Source of the DNA: Streptomyces eurocidicus
GTDB lineage: Bacteria > Actinomycetota > Actinomycetes > Streptomycetales > Streptomycetaceae
Length of the DNA stretch: 64,000 nt
Reading direction: 5' to 3'
NCBI RefSeq assembly: GCF_002891295.1
Contig: NZ_LGUI01000010.1
Span: forward strand, 124,001-188,000
In this document: piece after piece, positions 34,087-43,365 of the stretch
How the letters are laid out: every line of letters begins with the position of its first letter
Numbering within the stretch: the first letter of the stretch is position 1
Translations under genes and position numbers: made by a program
The notes under the pieces: model-generated
Database searches by the model: none
Seen by the model: only the letters and a program-made list of their open reading frames with translations
What the model was told of the DNA's origin: nothing

Positions 34087-36249
34087 GTGCCAGGGCACAT
34101 ACCGCGGCGACGAGTGCTTCAGGTCGCCGGTGGCGGCATCGTCGTCGGAGCGGGCGCGGTGGGCGCCTGGCAGTGGCTGGCCCCCGAGGCGAAGGAGGCC
34201 GGCGCCAAGGGCGCCTCGGCCCGTAACGCCAAGGTGGCGGCCTCCGAGTCGTTCGTGCACGTCATCGCCCACCCCGATGACTCGCTGTACTTCATGAACC
34301 CGGAGCTGGAGCAGTCGGTCCGCAGCGGCGCCCCGGCCGTGACCGTCTGCCTCACCGGTGGCGAGTCCGACGGCCGCAACGAGCTGTCGAACGCCCACGA
34401 CTACCGCAGGATGCCCGAGCGGCGGCCGGAGTTCGTCCGCGCCCGGGTCAACGGCTTCCGCCAGGCCACGGCCCGGATGGCGACCGGCGACTCGCTGAGC
34501 CCCTGGGAGGTGGAGACGCTCACCCTGCTGCCCGGCTTCGAGGTCGAGGTCCAGACGCTGCGCGCGGCGCCCCAGGTCCAGCTGATCTTCCTGGAGCTGA
34601 TCGAGGCCCGGACCCTGCGCAATCCCCGCAAGGAGAGCCTGCGCGGCCTGTGGCTGGGCGCGGTCCCCCAGCTGACGACGCTGCGGCCGACCGCCACCCC
34701 GGTCGGCCGCACCTTCCGCTACGGGCGCCAGCAGCTGATCGACACGCTCGTCGCCGTTTTCGAGCGCTATCAGCCGACCGTCGTGCGCACCCTCGACCCG
34801 AACCCGACGCACGAGCCCAAGCAGCGGCACTTCCCGAACACGCCCCCCGTTCTGGAGGGCATATCGAAGTACGACCACCAGGACCACACCACCTCGGCGT
34901 TCTTCGCGCAGGCGGCCCTCGCCGAGTACTGGGGCCGCAAGCACTCGCGGCCGACCGCCGTGGAGAGCTACATCGGCTACGAGGTCTCGCAGCTGCCCAG
35001 CAACCTCGACCGGGCCACCACCGACCACAAGGTGAAGTTCCTCGACACCTATGGCTGGGCCGACGGCAAGGACTGCGGTGACTCCGCGGGCTGCGGCGAC
35101 CGCAAGGTCGGCGCCCGCTCCAAGGCGGTCCGCTGGTCGAACAACTGCCGCCACCGCGCCACCGGCACCACGCGCTGGGTGCAGCCGCTGCCCGATAAGC
35201 GGCTCGCGGCCTTCGCCCTCCTCGACGGCGCCGTGCACTGCTGGACCGAGTCCCGGCCCGGCAGCGGCGTCTGGTCCTCGGCCGCCCCGGTCGCCGGCCC
35301 GATGCTGGAGGGCCAGGTGCAGGCGGTGCGGCACGCCGACGGCACCCTCCAGCTGTTCTCCGTCCGCACGGTGCTGCCGGGCAAGGAGAAGGACGACCGG
35401 ACCCACCGGCGCGAGGTCGTCACGGCCCGCCAGACCGGGATGAGCTCCGGCACCCCGACGTTCGGCTCCTGGGAGCCGCTCGGCTCCCCCGAGACCGAGG
35501 ACGGGCGCTCCATGGAGATGGGCTACCCGGTCGCGGCCGTCGGCAAGGACGGCGTCGTCCAGGTCTTCGTCCGCACCTTCGACGGCGGGGTGGCCTTCCG
35601 CGGCGGCGCCGGCGGCCAGGGCTGGACGGAGTGGGAGACCCTCGCCTCCCCCGGCCCCGAGCCGCACGTCATCGACGGGCTGGACGCGGTCGCCGACGAA
35701 CAGGGGCGGATCCACGTCCTCGCCGCCGACACCCGCACGGTCCACCACTGGATGTCGCAGGAGCCCGGCGGCACCCCGCAGCCGGCCGAGCCGACCCGGC
35801 TGCCCACCTGCACCGGCCCGGTGACCCTGGCGGCGCTCCCGAGCGGCGGCATGCGCGTCGCGATGCGCCAGCCCGACACCTCCCGGGTGATCGTCGCCGA
35901 CCGGCCGGAGAACGGCGCGTGGAAGGTGTCCGCCCAGTGCGAGCCGCTCGGCGGCTACGAGCGGGTCGGTGTCGCCCAGGCCGGGAACACGACCGTACTG
36001 GCCGACCGTGACGGCAAGGGCCGCGTCCGGCTCTCCGCCGGCTCCGGCCGCCCGGGTTCCTGGCAGGACCAGGGCATCCCCTACCGCGGGACGCCGGGCA
36101 TGGTCCAGGACGCCGAGGGCCGTGTGGTGACGGTGGTGCTGGGGATGGACGGGAAGCTGAGTTCCGCGCGTCAGCGGGATTCCGGGGGTGGGGCGTTCAC
36201 GGCGTGGGTGTCGCACGACGGTAAGACGCAGGGGGATGTGGCGTCGTAA
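34087..36249 (+). CDS. Tat-exported PIG-L deacetylase with beta-propeller-like C-terminus
   Basis: 720-residue extracytoplasmic protein. The N-terminus PRRRVLQVAGGGIVVGAG is a Tat-type signal. Residues ~55-330 are a PIG-L/LmbE N-acetyl-sugar deacetylase domain with the zinc motif AHPDDSLYFMNPEL and a late DHQDHTTS histidine pair. Residues ~360-720 are repeated Trp/Gly-rich blades of a sugar-lectin or beta-propeller type (HCWTESRPGSGVWSS, GWTEWETLASPGPEPH, PGSWQDQGIPYRG). A likely role is deacetylation of an extracellular amino sugar polymer, with the propeller binding it. GTG 34087 follows GGAGAGTAGGGGA. Confidence 0.85.
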   Translation: MPGHIPRRRVLQVAGGGIVVGAGAVGAWQWLAPEAKEAGAKGASARNAKVAASESFVHVIAHPDDSLYFMNPELEQSVRSGAPAVTVCLTGGESDGRNELSNAHDYRRMPERRPEFVRARVNGFRQATARMATGDSLSPWEVETLTLLPGFEVEVQTLRAAPQVQLIFLELIEARTLRNPRKESLRGLWLGAVPQLTTLRPTATPVGRTFRYGRQQLIDTLVAVFERYQPTVVRTLDPNPTHEPKQRHFPNTPPVLEGISKYDHQDHTTSAFFAQAALAEYWGRKHSRPTAVESYIGYEVSQLPSNLDRATTDHKVKFLDTYGWADGKDCGDSAGCGDRKVGARSKAVRWSNNCRHRATGTTRWVQPLPDKRLAAFALLDGAVHCWTESRPGSGVWSSAAPVAGPMLEGQVQAVRHADGTLQLFSVRTVLPGKEKDDRTHRREVVTARQTGMSSGTPTFGSWEPLGSPETEDGRSMEMGYPVAAVGKDGVVQVFVRTFDGGVAFRGGAGGQGWTEWETLASPGPEPHVIDGLDAVADEQGRIHVLAADTRTVHHWMSQEPGGTPQPAEPTRLPTCTGPVTLAALPSGGMRVAMRQPDTSRVIVADRPENGAWKVSAQCEPLGGYERVGVAQAGNTTVLADRDGKGRVRLSAGSGRPGSWQDQGIPYRGTPGMVQDAEGRVVTVVLGMDGKLSSARQRDSGGGAFTAWVSHDGKTQGDVAS

Positions 36250-36268
36250 GGGGTGACCGTTCCGGAGG

Positions 36269-36420
36269 CTGTTCCCTGCGGGGCTTTTTCCCCTACCCGC
36301 CCCTTCCCGGAACCGGGGGCTTCGCCCCCGGGCCCCCTTTCCGCGCTCCGCGCGGTGTCCTCAAACGCCGGACGGGCTGAAATCAGCCCGTCCGGCCCTT
36401 GAGCCCCGGTATCGGGAAGG
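36269..36420. repeat. Dispersed GC-rich repeat, copy 3, with terminator hairpin
   Basis: Contains CCCGCCCCTTCCCGGAACCGG, GGGGGCTTCGCCCCCGGGCCCCC, CGCGGTGTCCTCAAACGCC and a perfect 14-bp stem GCCGGACGGGCTGA (36367-36380) / its complement (36383-36396) with a 2-base gap. It lies between the convergent PIG-L and thioesterase genes and likely terminates both. Confidence 0.75.
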
Positions 36421-36428
36421 CGCGCAAC

Positions 36429-37190
36429 CTACGCGCGGGCCGCGCCGAGGTGGTCGGTGATCAGCTTGTTGATCTCCGCCTGGTGGTTGGCCAGGAAGAA
36501 GTGCCCGCCCGGGAAGACGTGGAAGTCGAAGGAGCCCTCCGTGTGCTCACCCCACGCCTTCGCCTCCGCCAGGGTCACCTTCGGGTCGTCGTCGCCGGTG
36601 AGGCCGATGACCGGGCAGCGCAGCGGCTCCCCCGGCTCGTAGGCGTAGGTCTCGGCGGCGCGGTAGTCCGCGCGGATGGCCGGGAGGACCATCCGCAGGA
36701 GCTCCTCGTCGCCCAGGACCTTGGTGTCCGTGCCGCTCAGGGTCTTCATCTCGTCGATGATGCCGTCGTCGTCGCGCAGGTGGACCGTCTCGTGGCGGTG
36801 CGCCGACGGCGCCCGGCGGCCCGAGGCGAAGATGCCCGCGAGCACGGTGTCCTTCTCCCGCTCGAAGCGCCGGGCGACCTCGAACGCGACCGAGGCGCCC
36901 ATGCTGTGCCCGAAGAGGGCCAGCGGCTTGTCCGCCCAGGGCAGCAGCGCCGCGAACACCCGGTCGGCGAGGTCGGGGATGTTGTCTATGAGCGGTTCCT
37001 TGCGGCGGTCCTGACGGCCCGGGTACTGCACGCACAGGACCTCGACGGACTCCGGCATCGCCTGGGACACCGGGAAGAAGAAGCTCGCGGAACCGCCCGC
37101 GTGCGGCAGGCACACCAGCCGGACGTCGCCGTCCGGGCGCGGGTGGAACCTGCGGATCCAGAGGCCGTTGTCCTCGGTCTTGTCGATCAC
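36429..37190 (-). CDS. Type II thioesterase
   Basis: 253-residue external thioesterase of the type that removes aberrant acyl groups from polyketide or nonribosomal peptide carrier proteins. Visible: LVCLPHAGGSASFF (residues 25-38), YPGRQDRR, the nucleophile G94-H-S96-M-G, Asp in TGDDDPKV, and His in GGHFFL near 230. GTG 37190 with GGAAGG about 12 bases upstream begins the conserved domain; the open frame extends further with unrelated residues. No polyketide or peptide synthetase is present in the window, so its partner is missing or distant. It lies 219 bases after the cholesterol oxidase gene on the same strand. Confidence 0.9.
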   Translation of the reverse strand: MIDKTEDNGLWIRRFHPRPDGDVRLVCLPHAGGSASFFFPVSQAMPESVEVLCVQYPGRQDRRKEPLIDNIPDLADRVFAALLPWADKPLALFGHSMGASVAFEVARRFEREKDTVLAGIFASGRRAPSAHRHETVHLRDDDGIIDEMKTLSGTDTKVLGDEELLRMVLPAIRADYRAAETYAYEPGEPLRCPVIGLTGDDDPKVTLAEAKAWGEHTEGSFDFHVFPGGHFFLANHQAEINKLITDHLGAARA

Positions 37191-37409
37191 GGAACGATGT
37201 TTCCTTCCAACGGAGAATCGGGACGGGCGAAAGGGAACGGCGAGGAGCGCGAGGTGTGACGGCCCCCTGGCGGGGCCCGCCGCGCCGCCTCGCCCGGCCA
37301 CGGTACTCACCCGGGGCGCGGGCCCCGCCGCCTCGTCGGCCGTCCGGTCCCCCGCACGCCACGCGCCCCGGGCGCGCGCCTCAGGGGCGCGCGCCCGGGG
37401 CGTCCGGCC

Positions 37410-39050
37410 TTACTTGGCGGTGACGTCCTGCTTGATGACGCGCTCGATGTTGCGCTCGGCGAGCGCCGTGATCGTCACGAACGGGTTGACGCCGATGGAG
37501 CCGGGGATCAGCGCGCCGTCGGTGACGTAGAGGTTCTTGTAGCCGTTGACCCGGCCGTAGTTGTCGGTGGCCTTGCCGAGGACGGCGCCGCCGAGCGGGT
37601 GGTAGCAGAAGTCGTCGGCGAACGCCTTGAGCTGCTTGCCGAAGAGGTCGTACCGGTAGATCGTGGTGTTGGCCTTGTTGATGCGGTCGAACAGCGACTT
37701 CGCGGCGGCGACCGCGGGCGCGTTCTGCTCCCGGGTCCAGCGCAGGTCGGCGCGGTCCTTGGCGGCGTTGTAGACGAAGGTGCCGCGCTGGGGGTTCTTG
37801 GTGATCGCCAGGTAGAGGCTGACCCAGGTCTCCAGACCGGCCGGCATGGGCGCGATCTCGGCGAAGACCGGGGCGTCGGGGTTGTCCCAGTCGTCGATGC
37901 CCAGGGCGGGGATCGAGGACTGCTTGGTGCCCGTGGGGTTCCACATGTGGTTGGCGCGGGCGGTCATGATGTTGCCGTTGGGGCCCCAGCCGGCGCCGAC
38001 CTCGGAGCTGAGGTTCGGCAGGGTGCCGGTCTCCCGGGCGCGGAGCAGCAGTTCGGTCGAGCCGAGGCTGCCGGCGCCGAGGAAGAGGTGGCGGCAGGAG
38101 ATCTCCTTGGTCGCCAGCAGCTTGCCGTCGGCGTCCTTCTGCTCGACGGTCAGCAGGTAGTTGCCGTCCTTCTGCTGCCGGATCGTCTTGACCTGGTGCA
38201 GGGTCTCGATGGTGACCTTGCCGGTGCCGAGGGCGGCCGCGAGGTAGCTCTTGTCCAGGGAGACCTTGCCGTGGTTGTTGCCGTAGATGACCTCGGCGTC
38301 CAGCGCGGACTTGGGCACCGAGCCCTCGGCCTCGCGCTTCATGTACTCCCAGTCGTAGACGTTGGGCACGAAGGTGGTGCTCAGGCCGGCCTTCGACGCC
38401 TGCTCACGCGAGACGCGGGCGAACTTGTACCACTCGGTCTCCTCGAACCACTTCTTGTCGATGTTGCCGACGCGGAGGGTCGAGTTGGCGCGCGGGAAGT
38501 ACCGGTCGTACATCTCGGCGGCGTCGACCTGGGGCAGCACCTCCTCGAAGTACGAGCGCCGGGGCGTGACCGCCATGCCGCCGTTGACCAGCGAGCCGCC
38601 GCCGACGCCGCGGCCCACGTACACCGACATCTGGTCGAAGTTCACCCGGTCCAGGACGCCCGCGTAGGGGTCGATGTCCCGGTTGGCGAGGTCCAGCCAG
38701 AGGAAGGAGCCCAGCGGGGCCTCCGTCCGGGTCTTGAACCAGCTGGAGCGCTTGTCGGGCTTGAGCATCCCGCTGAAGACGTTGCCGTCCGGGCCGGGCT
38801 GGTTCCACAGCTGGCCCATCTCCAGCATCAGCGTGCTCACGCCGGCCTCGCCGAGGCGCAGCGCGGAGACGGCCGCGCCGTAGCCGGTGCCGATGACCAC
38901 TGCGGGCACGAAGGTGCCGCCCGCCACGGCCTTGCCCGCGGCGGCGGCGCGGGGGGCCGCGGAGATGGTGGTCGCGCCCGCGAGGGCGGCCGCGCTGAGG
39001 GCGGCCATGCCGAACAGACGACGCCGCGACAGGTGCTGGTTGTCTACCAC
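37410..39050 (-). CDS. choA: Secreted cholesterol oxidase
   Basis: FAD-dependent 3-beta-hydroxysteroid oxidase, converting cholesterol to cholest-4-en-3-one with release of hydrogen peroxide. The 546-residue length equals the classic Streptomyces ChoA precursor. The Tat-type signal SRRRLFGMAALSAAALAG ends near residue 38. FAD motif GTGYGAAVSALR, and GRGVGGGSLVNGGMAV, LFLGAGSLGSTELL and FCYHPLGG (catalytic His region) are all present. Where characterised ChoA has PLGGC, this protein has PLGGA. GTG 39050 is preferred to the TTG at 39077. It is 91 bases downstream of the P450 gene; choP-choA is a known Streptomyces operon. In some polyene clusters the homologous oxidase also regulates antibiotic synthesis. 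Confidence 0.95.
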   Translation of the reverse strand: MVDNQHLSRRRLFGMAALSAAALAGATTISAAPRAAAAGKAVAGGTFVPAVVIGTGYGAAVSALRLGEAGVSTLMLEMGQLWNQPGPDGNVFSGMLKPDKRSSWFKTRTEAPLGSFLWLDLANRDIDPYAGVLDRVNFDQMSVYVGRGVGGGSLVNGGMAVTPRRSYFEEVLPQVDAAEMYDRYFPRANSTLRVGNIDKKWFEETEWYKFARVSREQASKAGLSTTFVPNVYDWEYMKREAEGSVPKSALDAEVIYGNNHGKVSLDKSYLAAALGTGKVTIETLHQVKTIRQQKDGNYLLTVEQKDADGKLLATKEISCRHLFLGAGSLGSTELLLRARETGTLPNLSSEVGAGWGPNGNIMTARANHMWNPTGTKQSSIPALGIDDWDNPDAPVFAEIAPMPAGLETWVSLYLAITKNPQRGTFVYNAAKDRADLRWTREQNAPAVAAAKSLFDRINKANTTIYRYDLFGKQLKAFADDFCYHPLGGAVLGKATDNYGRVNGYKNLYVTDGALIPGSIGVNPFVTITALAERNIERVIKQDVTAK

Positions 39051-39141
39051 GCTGGTGATACCTGACCTTTCGAACAATTACGGAGGTACTTTCGAACCGT
39101 GGATGGTCTGGGGGGTGCGCGGCCGCCGGGCCGCGCCCGGG

Positions 39142-40374
39142 CTACCAGGCGACCGGCAGCCGGTGGACGCCGTAGACCTGGGTGTCGTGCCGGAGCGGTA
39201 TCCCGTCCGCCGGGACGGCCAGGCGCAGGCGGGGGAAGCGGCGCAGCAGCGCGTCGATCCCGGCGCGGAGTTCGACGCGGGCGAGCTGCCGGCCGAGGCA
39301 CCGGTGGGTGCCGTGGCCGAAGGCCAGGTGGCCGGTGGCGTCCCGGGTGAGGTCGAGGACGTCGGGGTCGGGGTGGCGGGTGGGGTCACGGTCGGCCGCG
39401 GCCAGCGAGACCGTGACGATCTCGCCCCGGCGCACGAGCACGCCGTCGATCTCGGCGTCCTCCAGGGCCGCGCGGGTGGGGCCGTGGTGGACGACGCCGA
39501 GGTAGCGGAGCAGCTCCTCCACCGCGCCCTCCGTCAGCGAGGGCTCGGCGCGCAGGGCGGCCGCCCGCCCGGGGTGCCGGAGGAGCGCGAGGACGCTGAG
39601 CGCGAGCTGGCCGGCGGTGGTCTCGTGACCCGCGGCGAGCAGCAGGAAGGCGAGCGAGGCGAGTTCCTCGTCGGCGAGGTTCCCGGCGCCGTGGACGAGG
39701 CCGCTGAGGAGGTCGTCGCCGGGCTCGGCACGCTTGCGCAGGACCAGCCCGTGGAGGGCGGCGGCGAGGCCCGCGAAGGCCGCCGTGACCTGGTCGGTGG
39801 AGGCGCCGTGCGCGCTCCAGGCCGCGAGATCGCGCCGGAACCGCTCCCGGTCGGGGGCGGGCACGCCGAGCAGTTCGCAGAGGACGAGGGAGGAGAGCGG
39901 GAGCGCGAAGTCCCCGACGAGGTCGGCCGTCCGGCCGGCGCGCTCCATGGCGTCCAGCAGTTCCTCGGCGGCCTTCTCGGTCCGCTCGGCCAGGAGGCCC
40001 ATGCGCCGGTCGGTGAACTGGGCGGTGAGCAGCTCGCGGTAGCGGCGGTGTCCGGGGGCGCCCTGCGGGAGGGGCGTTCCGGCGGGGTCCGCCGGGTCCT
40101 CCTCCAGGATCGCCGCCCGGGGCACCGGGGGGTGTCCGGGTTCGGCGCGGGCGCCGAACCGGGGGTCGGATAACACCGTGCGGGCGGTGGCGTGGCCGGT
40201 GACGAGCCAGCCGGTGTGCCCGTCGGTGAACGTCGTACGGGACAGGGGCTCGCGTTCCCGCAGGGTCCGTATCTCCGCCGGCGGGTCGAAGAGGTTCTCG
40301 CGCGCCGTGGAGAACAGCGGGCATGCCGCGGCGGACGGGAACGGCGAGGGCGCCGCCGGTGCGGCTCCGGTCAT
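39142..40374 (-). CDS. choP: Cytochrome P450 (ChoP-like)
   Basis: 410-residue soluble bacterial cytochrome P450. I-helix AGHETTAG, the EELLRYL ExxR region, and the haem-binding FGHGTHRCLGRQLAR with Cys359 are intact. ATG 40374 is backed by GGGGGAGGG; the longer frame to 40437 lacks one. It directly precedes choA on the same strand, matching the choP-choA operon described in Streptomyces, so its substrate may be a sterol or a polyketide. Redox partners (ferredoxin, reductase) are not encoded nearby. Confidence 0.85.
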   Translation of the reverse strand: MTGAAPAAPSPFPSAAACPLFSTARENLFDPPAEIRTLREREPLSRTTFTDGHTGWLVTGHATARTVLSDPRFGARAEPGHPPVPRAAILEEDPADPAGTPLPQGAPGHRRYRELLTAQFTDRRMGLLAERTEKAAEELLDAMERAGRTADLVGDFALPLSSLVLCELLGVPAPDRERFRRDLAAWSAHGASTDQVTAAFAGLAAALHGLVLRKRAEPGDDLLSGLVHGAGNLADEELASLAFLLLAAGHETTAGQLALSVLALLRHPGRAAALRAEPSLTEGAVEELLRYLGVVHHGPTRAALEDAEIDGVLVRRGEIVTVSLAAADRDPTRHPDPDVLDLTRDATGHLAFGHGTHRCLGRQLARVELRAGIDALLRRFPRLRLAVPADGIPLRHDTQVYGVHRLPVAW

Positions 40375-40521
40375 GTCCCTCCCCCTTCCCTGGCCTCGCG
40401 TCGTCGTCGGCACGAGGTGTCTTTCCGTGTCCGGCACCCACGCCGGACACGCGTTCGATACCTTCGGTAGGACGGTATGAAGGGCTCCGGATCGCTGTCA
40501 ACGAAATCGCGGGCCGGGGCG

Positions 40522-43365
40522 CTAACCCTGTGGGGGCGGCCCGTAGGTACGGTTACCGGGGGTTCCCGCAGCGTTTCGGTTCGGTACGGTACGGGTCGAC
40601 CCGGTACGGGTGGTGTCCTCGGTGCCGTCCGGCAGCAGGTGGGCCAGGCCCACGAGTTCCGCCCGGCCGTTGACGTTCAGCTTCCGGTAGGCGTGCGTCA
40701 GGTGCTTCTCGACGGCCCGTGAGCTGACGTCGAGGCGCTCGGCGATGTCCCGGTTGGAGACGCCGTGCGCGGCGAGCCCGGCGACCCGGCGCTCGGTCCG
40801 GGTGAGCGCCTCGACGTCCAGGGAGCTGGCCCTGCGGGCCATGGCCTGGAGCTCCCGGGCCGCCCGGTCGGCGAGCCAGGGCACGCCGGAGGCCAGGGCC
40901 TGCTCCCGGCCGCGGCGCAGATGGGTCTCGGCGTCGGTCCGGCCGGCCGCGCGCAGCCGCCTGCCGAGGAGTACGGAGGTGCGGGCCCGCTCCATGGCGT
41001 TGACGGCGCCCTCCAGGGTGTCCAGGGACTCCCGGAGCAGTTCGAGGCCCCGCTCCCCCTCGGTGAGGGCGCCCCGCATCCGCAGGGCGCGGCCGATCGC
41101 CACGGGCGTGCCCCAGGCACGGGCCCGCGCGCACTCCTCCTCGATGAGCTCCTGGGCCTGGACTCCGTGCCCCATGCGGTAGTGCAGGCCGGCGGCCCAG
41201 GCCCGCCAGGGGAAGACCGCGGGGTTGCGCCAGTCGGCGCGCTCGGCGGCCCGCCCCCAGTCGAGGAAGTACTCCAGGGCGGTGGGCAGGTCGCCGACGG
41301 CGGCGGCCATGGAGCCGCGCAGCAGCTGGAGGCAGGAGGGCTGGTGGCCCTGGGCCGCGCCCTCGCGGCGGTACTCCAGGAGGCGGCGGGTCAGTTCGGC
41401 GTCCCGGGTCTCGATGGCGACGAGCACGATGCCGATCATCGACTGGAGGGTCGCCCACTCGGTGACCCCGAGGGCGAGGGCCTCGGCGGCCTGGGCACGG
41501 GCCTCCTCCAGCCGGCCCTGGGCCAGCAGCACCTGGGTGAGTTCGATGCCGATGACGCCCTGGGGGACGACGGCGTTCTCCCGGCGGGCCCGCTCCTGCG
41601 CGGTGTGCAGCCAGGGGCCGATGATCTCGACGGAGTCGGCGGCGATGAGGATGTGGGGCAGCAGGGGCAGGGCCGAGTAGACGTGGTCCGGGGTGGCGGG
41701 CTCGTACTGCAGGACGCGGTTGGCGAGCGGCCCGACCTCGGCGGCCGACATGCTCTGGGTCATGGTCGCGCCGTGCAGGAGGACGGTGACGAGTTCCCGC
41801 TCGGCGGCGGTGCCCAGCGGGGGCGTGGGGCCGAGGGCCCGCAACCGGTCGGCGCAGGTGAGCAGCCGGCCGGGGCCGGCCACCGCGATGTGCCGCAGCC
41901 GGGCCTCCAGCCGCAGGGCCAGCTCGCGGTCCTCGCCGGCGATCAGCACCGGGTCGCCGAGCTCGGCGGCGACCTTGCAGACCACGTCGACGGAGGGCGG
42001 CGGGCAGCCGCCGAGCTGGGACGGGGGGATGCGGGAGGCGGCCATGGCGCGCTGGGTGGCGGTCGGGATGAGCAGCAGCGCCTGGGAGATGTGCCGGATG
42101 GCGGCGGGCGGGTCGAAGGCCCGCTCGACGGTGGCGAGGTCGACGAGGAGCGCGGCCCGGTCGGGGCCTGCGGGGGTGCTGCCGAGCAGGGCCCGGCGCA
42201 GATAGCGGGCCGCGTCGTCGGGGGCGCCGCGGCGCATGGCGGCGGTGGCGGCCGAGCGCAGCACCTCGATGGCCCAGCCGTCCTGGCAGGAGGTCGCCTC
42301 CAGGAGCTGGGCGGCCGCCTGTTCGGCGGGGTGGCCCGCGCCGTGCAGCAGGAGGGCCGCGTAGATGTGGCTGTCCTCGTGTTCCGCCGGGGTCATCGCG
42401 TCCTCGACGGCGTCCCGTACGGCCCGGTGGACGAAGCGGGGCTCGGCGGTCGGGGCGAGCAGCCCGAACCGGCGCAGGGAGCGGACCGCCGCGTCCCGGC
42501 CGGTCTCGTCGAGGCCGGCGAGCCGGCCGGCCAGCTCCAGGTCGGTGTGACCGTCGAGGACGGCCAGCGCCTTGGCCATGGCCTGGACGGGGGCGGGCTG
42601 GGTGCGCAGCGCGGCGACGAGCCGGCCGCGCAGGGACGGCAGCGGGGTGGTGCGTACGGTGTGGGCGCGCTCGGCGTCCGGCGCGCCGGTGCCGGCGAGG
42701 GCGTCGAGGGCGGCGGTGAGGAACAACGGGTTACCGGCGCCGACCTCATGACAAGCCGTCAGATAAGCGGGGTCGGCGGGACGGCCGAAGCGGGCGGCCA
42801 CGAGCTCGGCGGTGCTCTGCGGCGAGAGCGGGTCGGGGCGCAGGACGCGGGCGGCGCGGTCGGTGATCTCGTGGACGCGCGGCTCCTCGCCGCGGGGGTC
42901 GCCCTCGCGCAGGGCGACGACGGCGGTGATGCGCAGGTGGGCTATCCGCTTGGCGAGGTGGCCGAGCCAGCGCAGGGAGGGGGCGTCGGCCCACTGGAGG
43001 TCGTCGACGAGCAGCAGCAGCGGGGTGCGCGCGGCGCGGTCCGCGGCCAGGGCGAGGAGTTCGCCGTGCGGCTCCGGCACCCCGGGCCCGGCCGGGCGGT
43101 CGTCCAGGGCGCCGCCGGGCAGGAGGGGTTCGAGGAGCTGGCCGACGACGCCGAAGGCGAAGTCCTGTTCCAGGAGGGCCGCGCCGGCGCTGAGGACCTG
43201 GGTGCCGCGCTTCTCGGCCAGCGGCCGCAGGGCCCGCAGCAGAGTGGTCTTGCCGGTGCCGAGGCCGCCGGTGACGACCAGCAGGGAGCCGCTCGCCCCC
43301 TCGGCGGCCTCCAGCGCCTCGGAGATCAGGTCGAGTTCACGCTGCCGGTCGAGCAAGGGGGTCAT
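40522..43365 (-). CDS. LAL-type LuxR-family regulator 1
   Basis: 947-residue large ATP-binding LuxR (LAL) regulator. N-terminal ATPase: Walker A GGLGTGKTT near residue 35 and Walker B LLLLVDDLQWAD near 115. The long helical middle region follows. The C-terminal LuxR helix-turn-helix (RTERRVAGLAAHGVSNRDIAERLDVS then SRAVEKHLTHAYRKL) lies near 870-930. ATG 43365 overlaps the stop of the upstream LAL gene (ATGA). The nucleotide frame continues upstream into that gene only because of a frameshift there. LAL proteins usually activate secondary-metabolite clusters or sugar genes. Confidence 0.88.
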   Translation of the reverse strand: MTPLLDRQRELDLISEALEAAEGASGSLLVVTGGLGTGKTTLLRALRPLAEKRGTQVLSAGAALLEQDFAFGVVGQLLEPLLPGGALDDRPAGPGVPEPHGELLALAADRAARTPLLLLVDDLQWADAPSLRWLGHLAKRIAHLRITAVVALREGDPRGEEPRVHEITDRAARVLRPDPLSPQSTAELVAARFGRPADPAYLTACHEVGAGNPLFLTAALDALAGTGAPDAERAHTVRTTPLPSLRGRLVAALRTQPAPVQAMAKALAVLDGHTDLELAGRLAGLDETGRDAAVRSLRRFGLLAPTAEPRFVHRAVRDAVEDAMTPAEHEDSHIYAALLLHGAGHPAEQAAAQLLEATSCQDGWAIEVLRSAATAAMRRGAPDDAARYLRRALLGSTPAGPDRAALLVDLATVERAFDPPAAIRHISQALLLIPTATQRAMAASRIPPSQLGGCPPPSVDVVCKVAAELGDPVLIAGEDRELALRLEARLRHIAVAGPGRLLTCADRLRALGPTPPLGTAAERELVTVLLHGATMTQSMSAAEVGPLANRVLQYEPATPDHVYSALPLLPHILIAADSVEIIGPWLHTAQERARRENAVVPQGVIGIELTQVLLAQGRLEEARAQAAEALALGVTEWATLQSMIGIVLVAIETRDAELTRRLLEYRREGAAQGHQPSCLQLLRGSMAAAVGDLPTALEYFLDWGRAAERADWRNPAVFPWRAWAAGLHYRMGHGVQAQELIEEECARARAWGTPVAIGRALRMRGALTEGERGLELLRESLDTLEGAVNAMERARTSVLLGRRLRAAGRTDAETHLRRGREQALASGVPWLADRAARELQAMARRASSLDVEALTRTERRVAGLAAHGVSNRDIAERLDVSSRAVEKHLTHAYRKLNVNGRAELVGLAHLLPDGTEDTTRTGSTRTVPNRNAAGTPGNRTYGPPPQG

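Noticed and set aside
36429..37190. Evidence for a PKS or NRPS in the window
   Set aside because: The thioesterase is a discrete type II enzyme; no ketosynthase, adenylation or carrier domain occurs anywhere in the window.
40458..40478. ATACC / GGTAT inverted repeat upstream of the P450 gene
   Set aside because: Arms of only five bases; too weak to call an operator, though its position before choP is suggestive.
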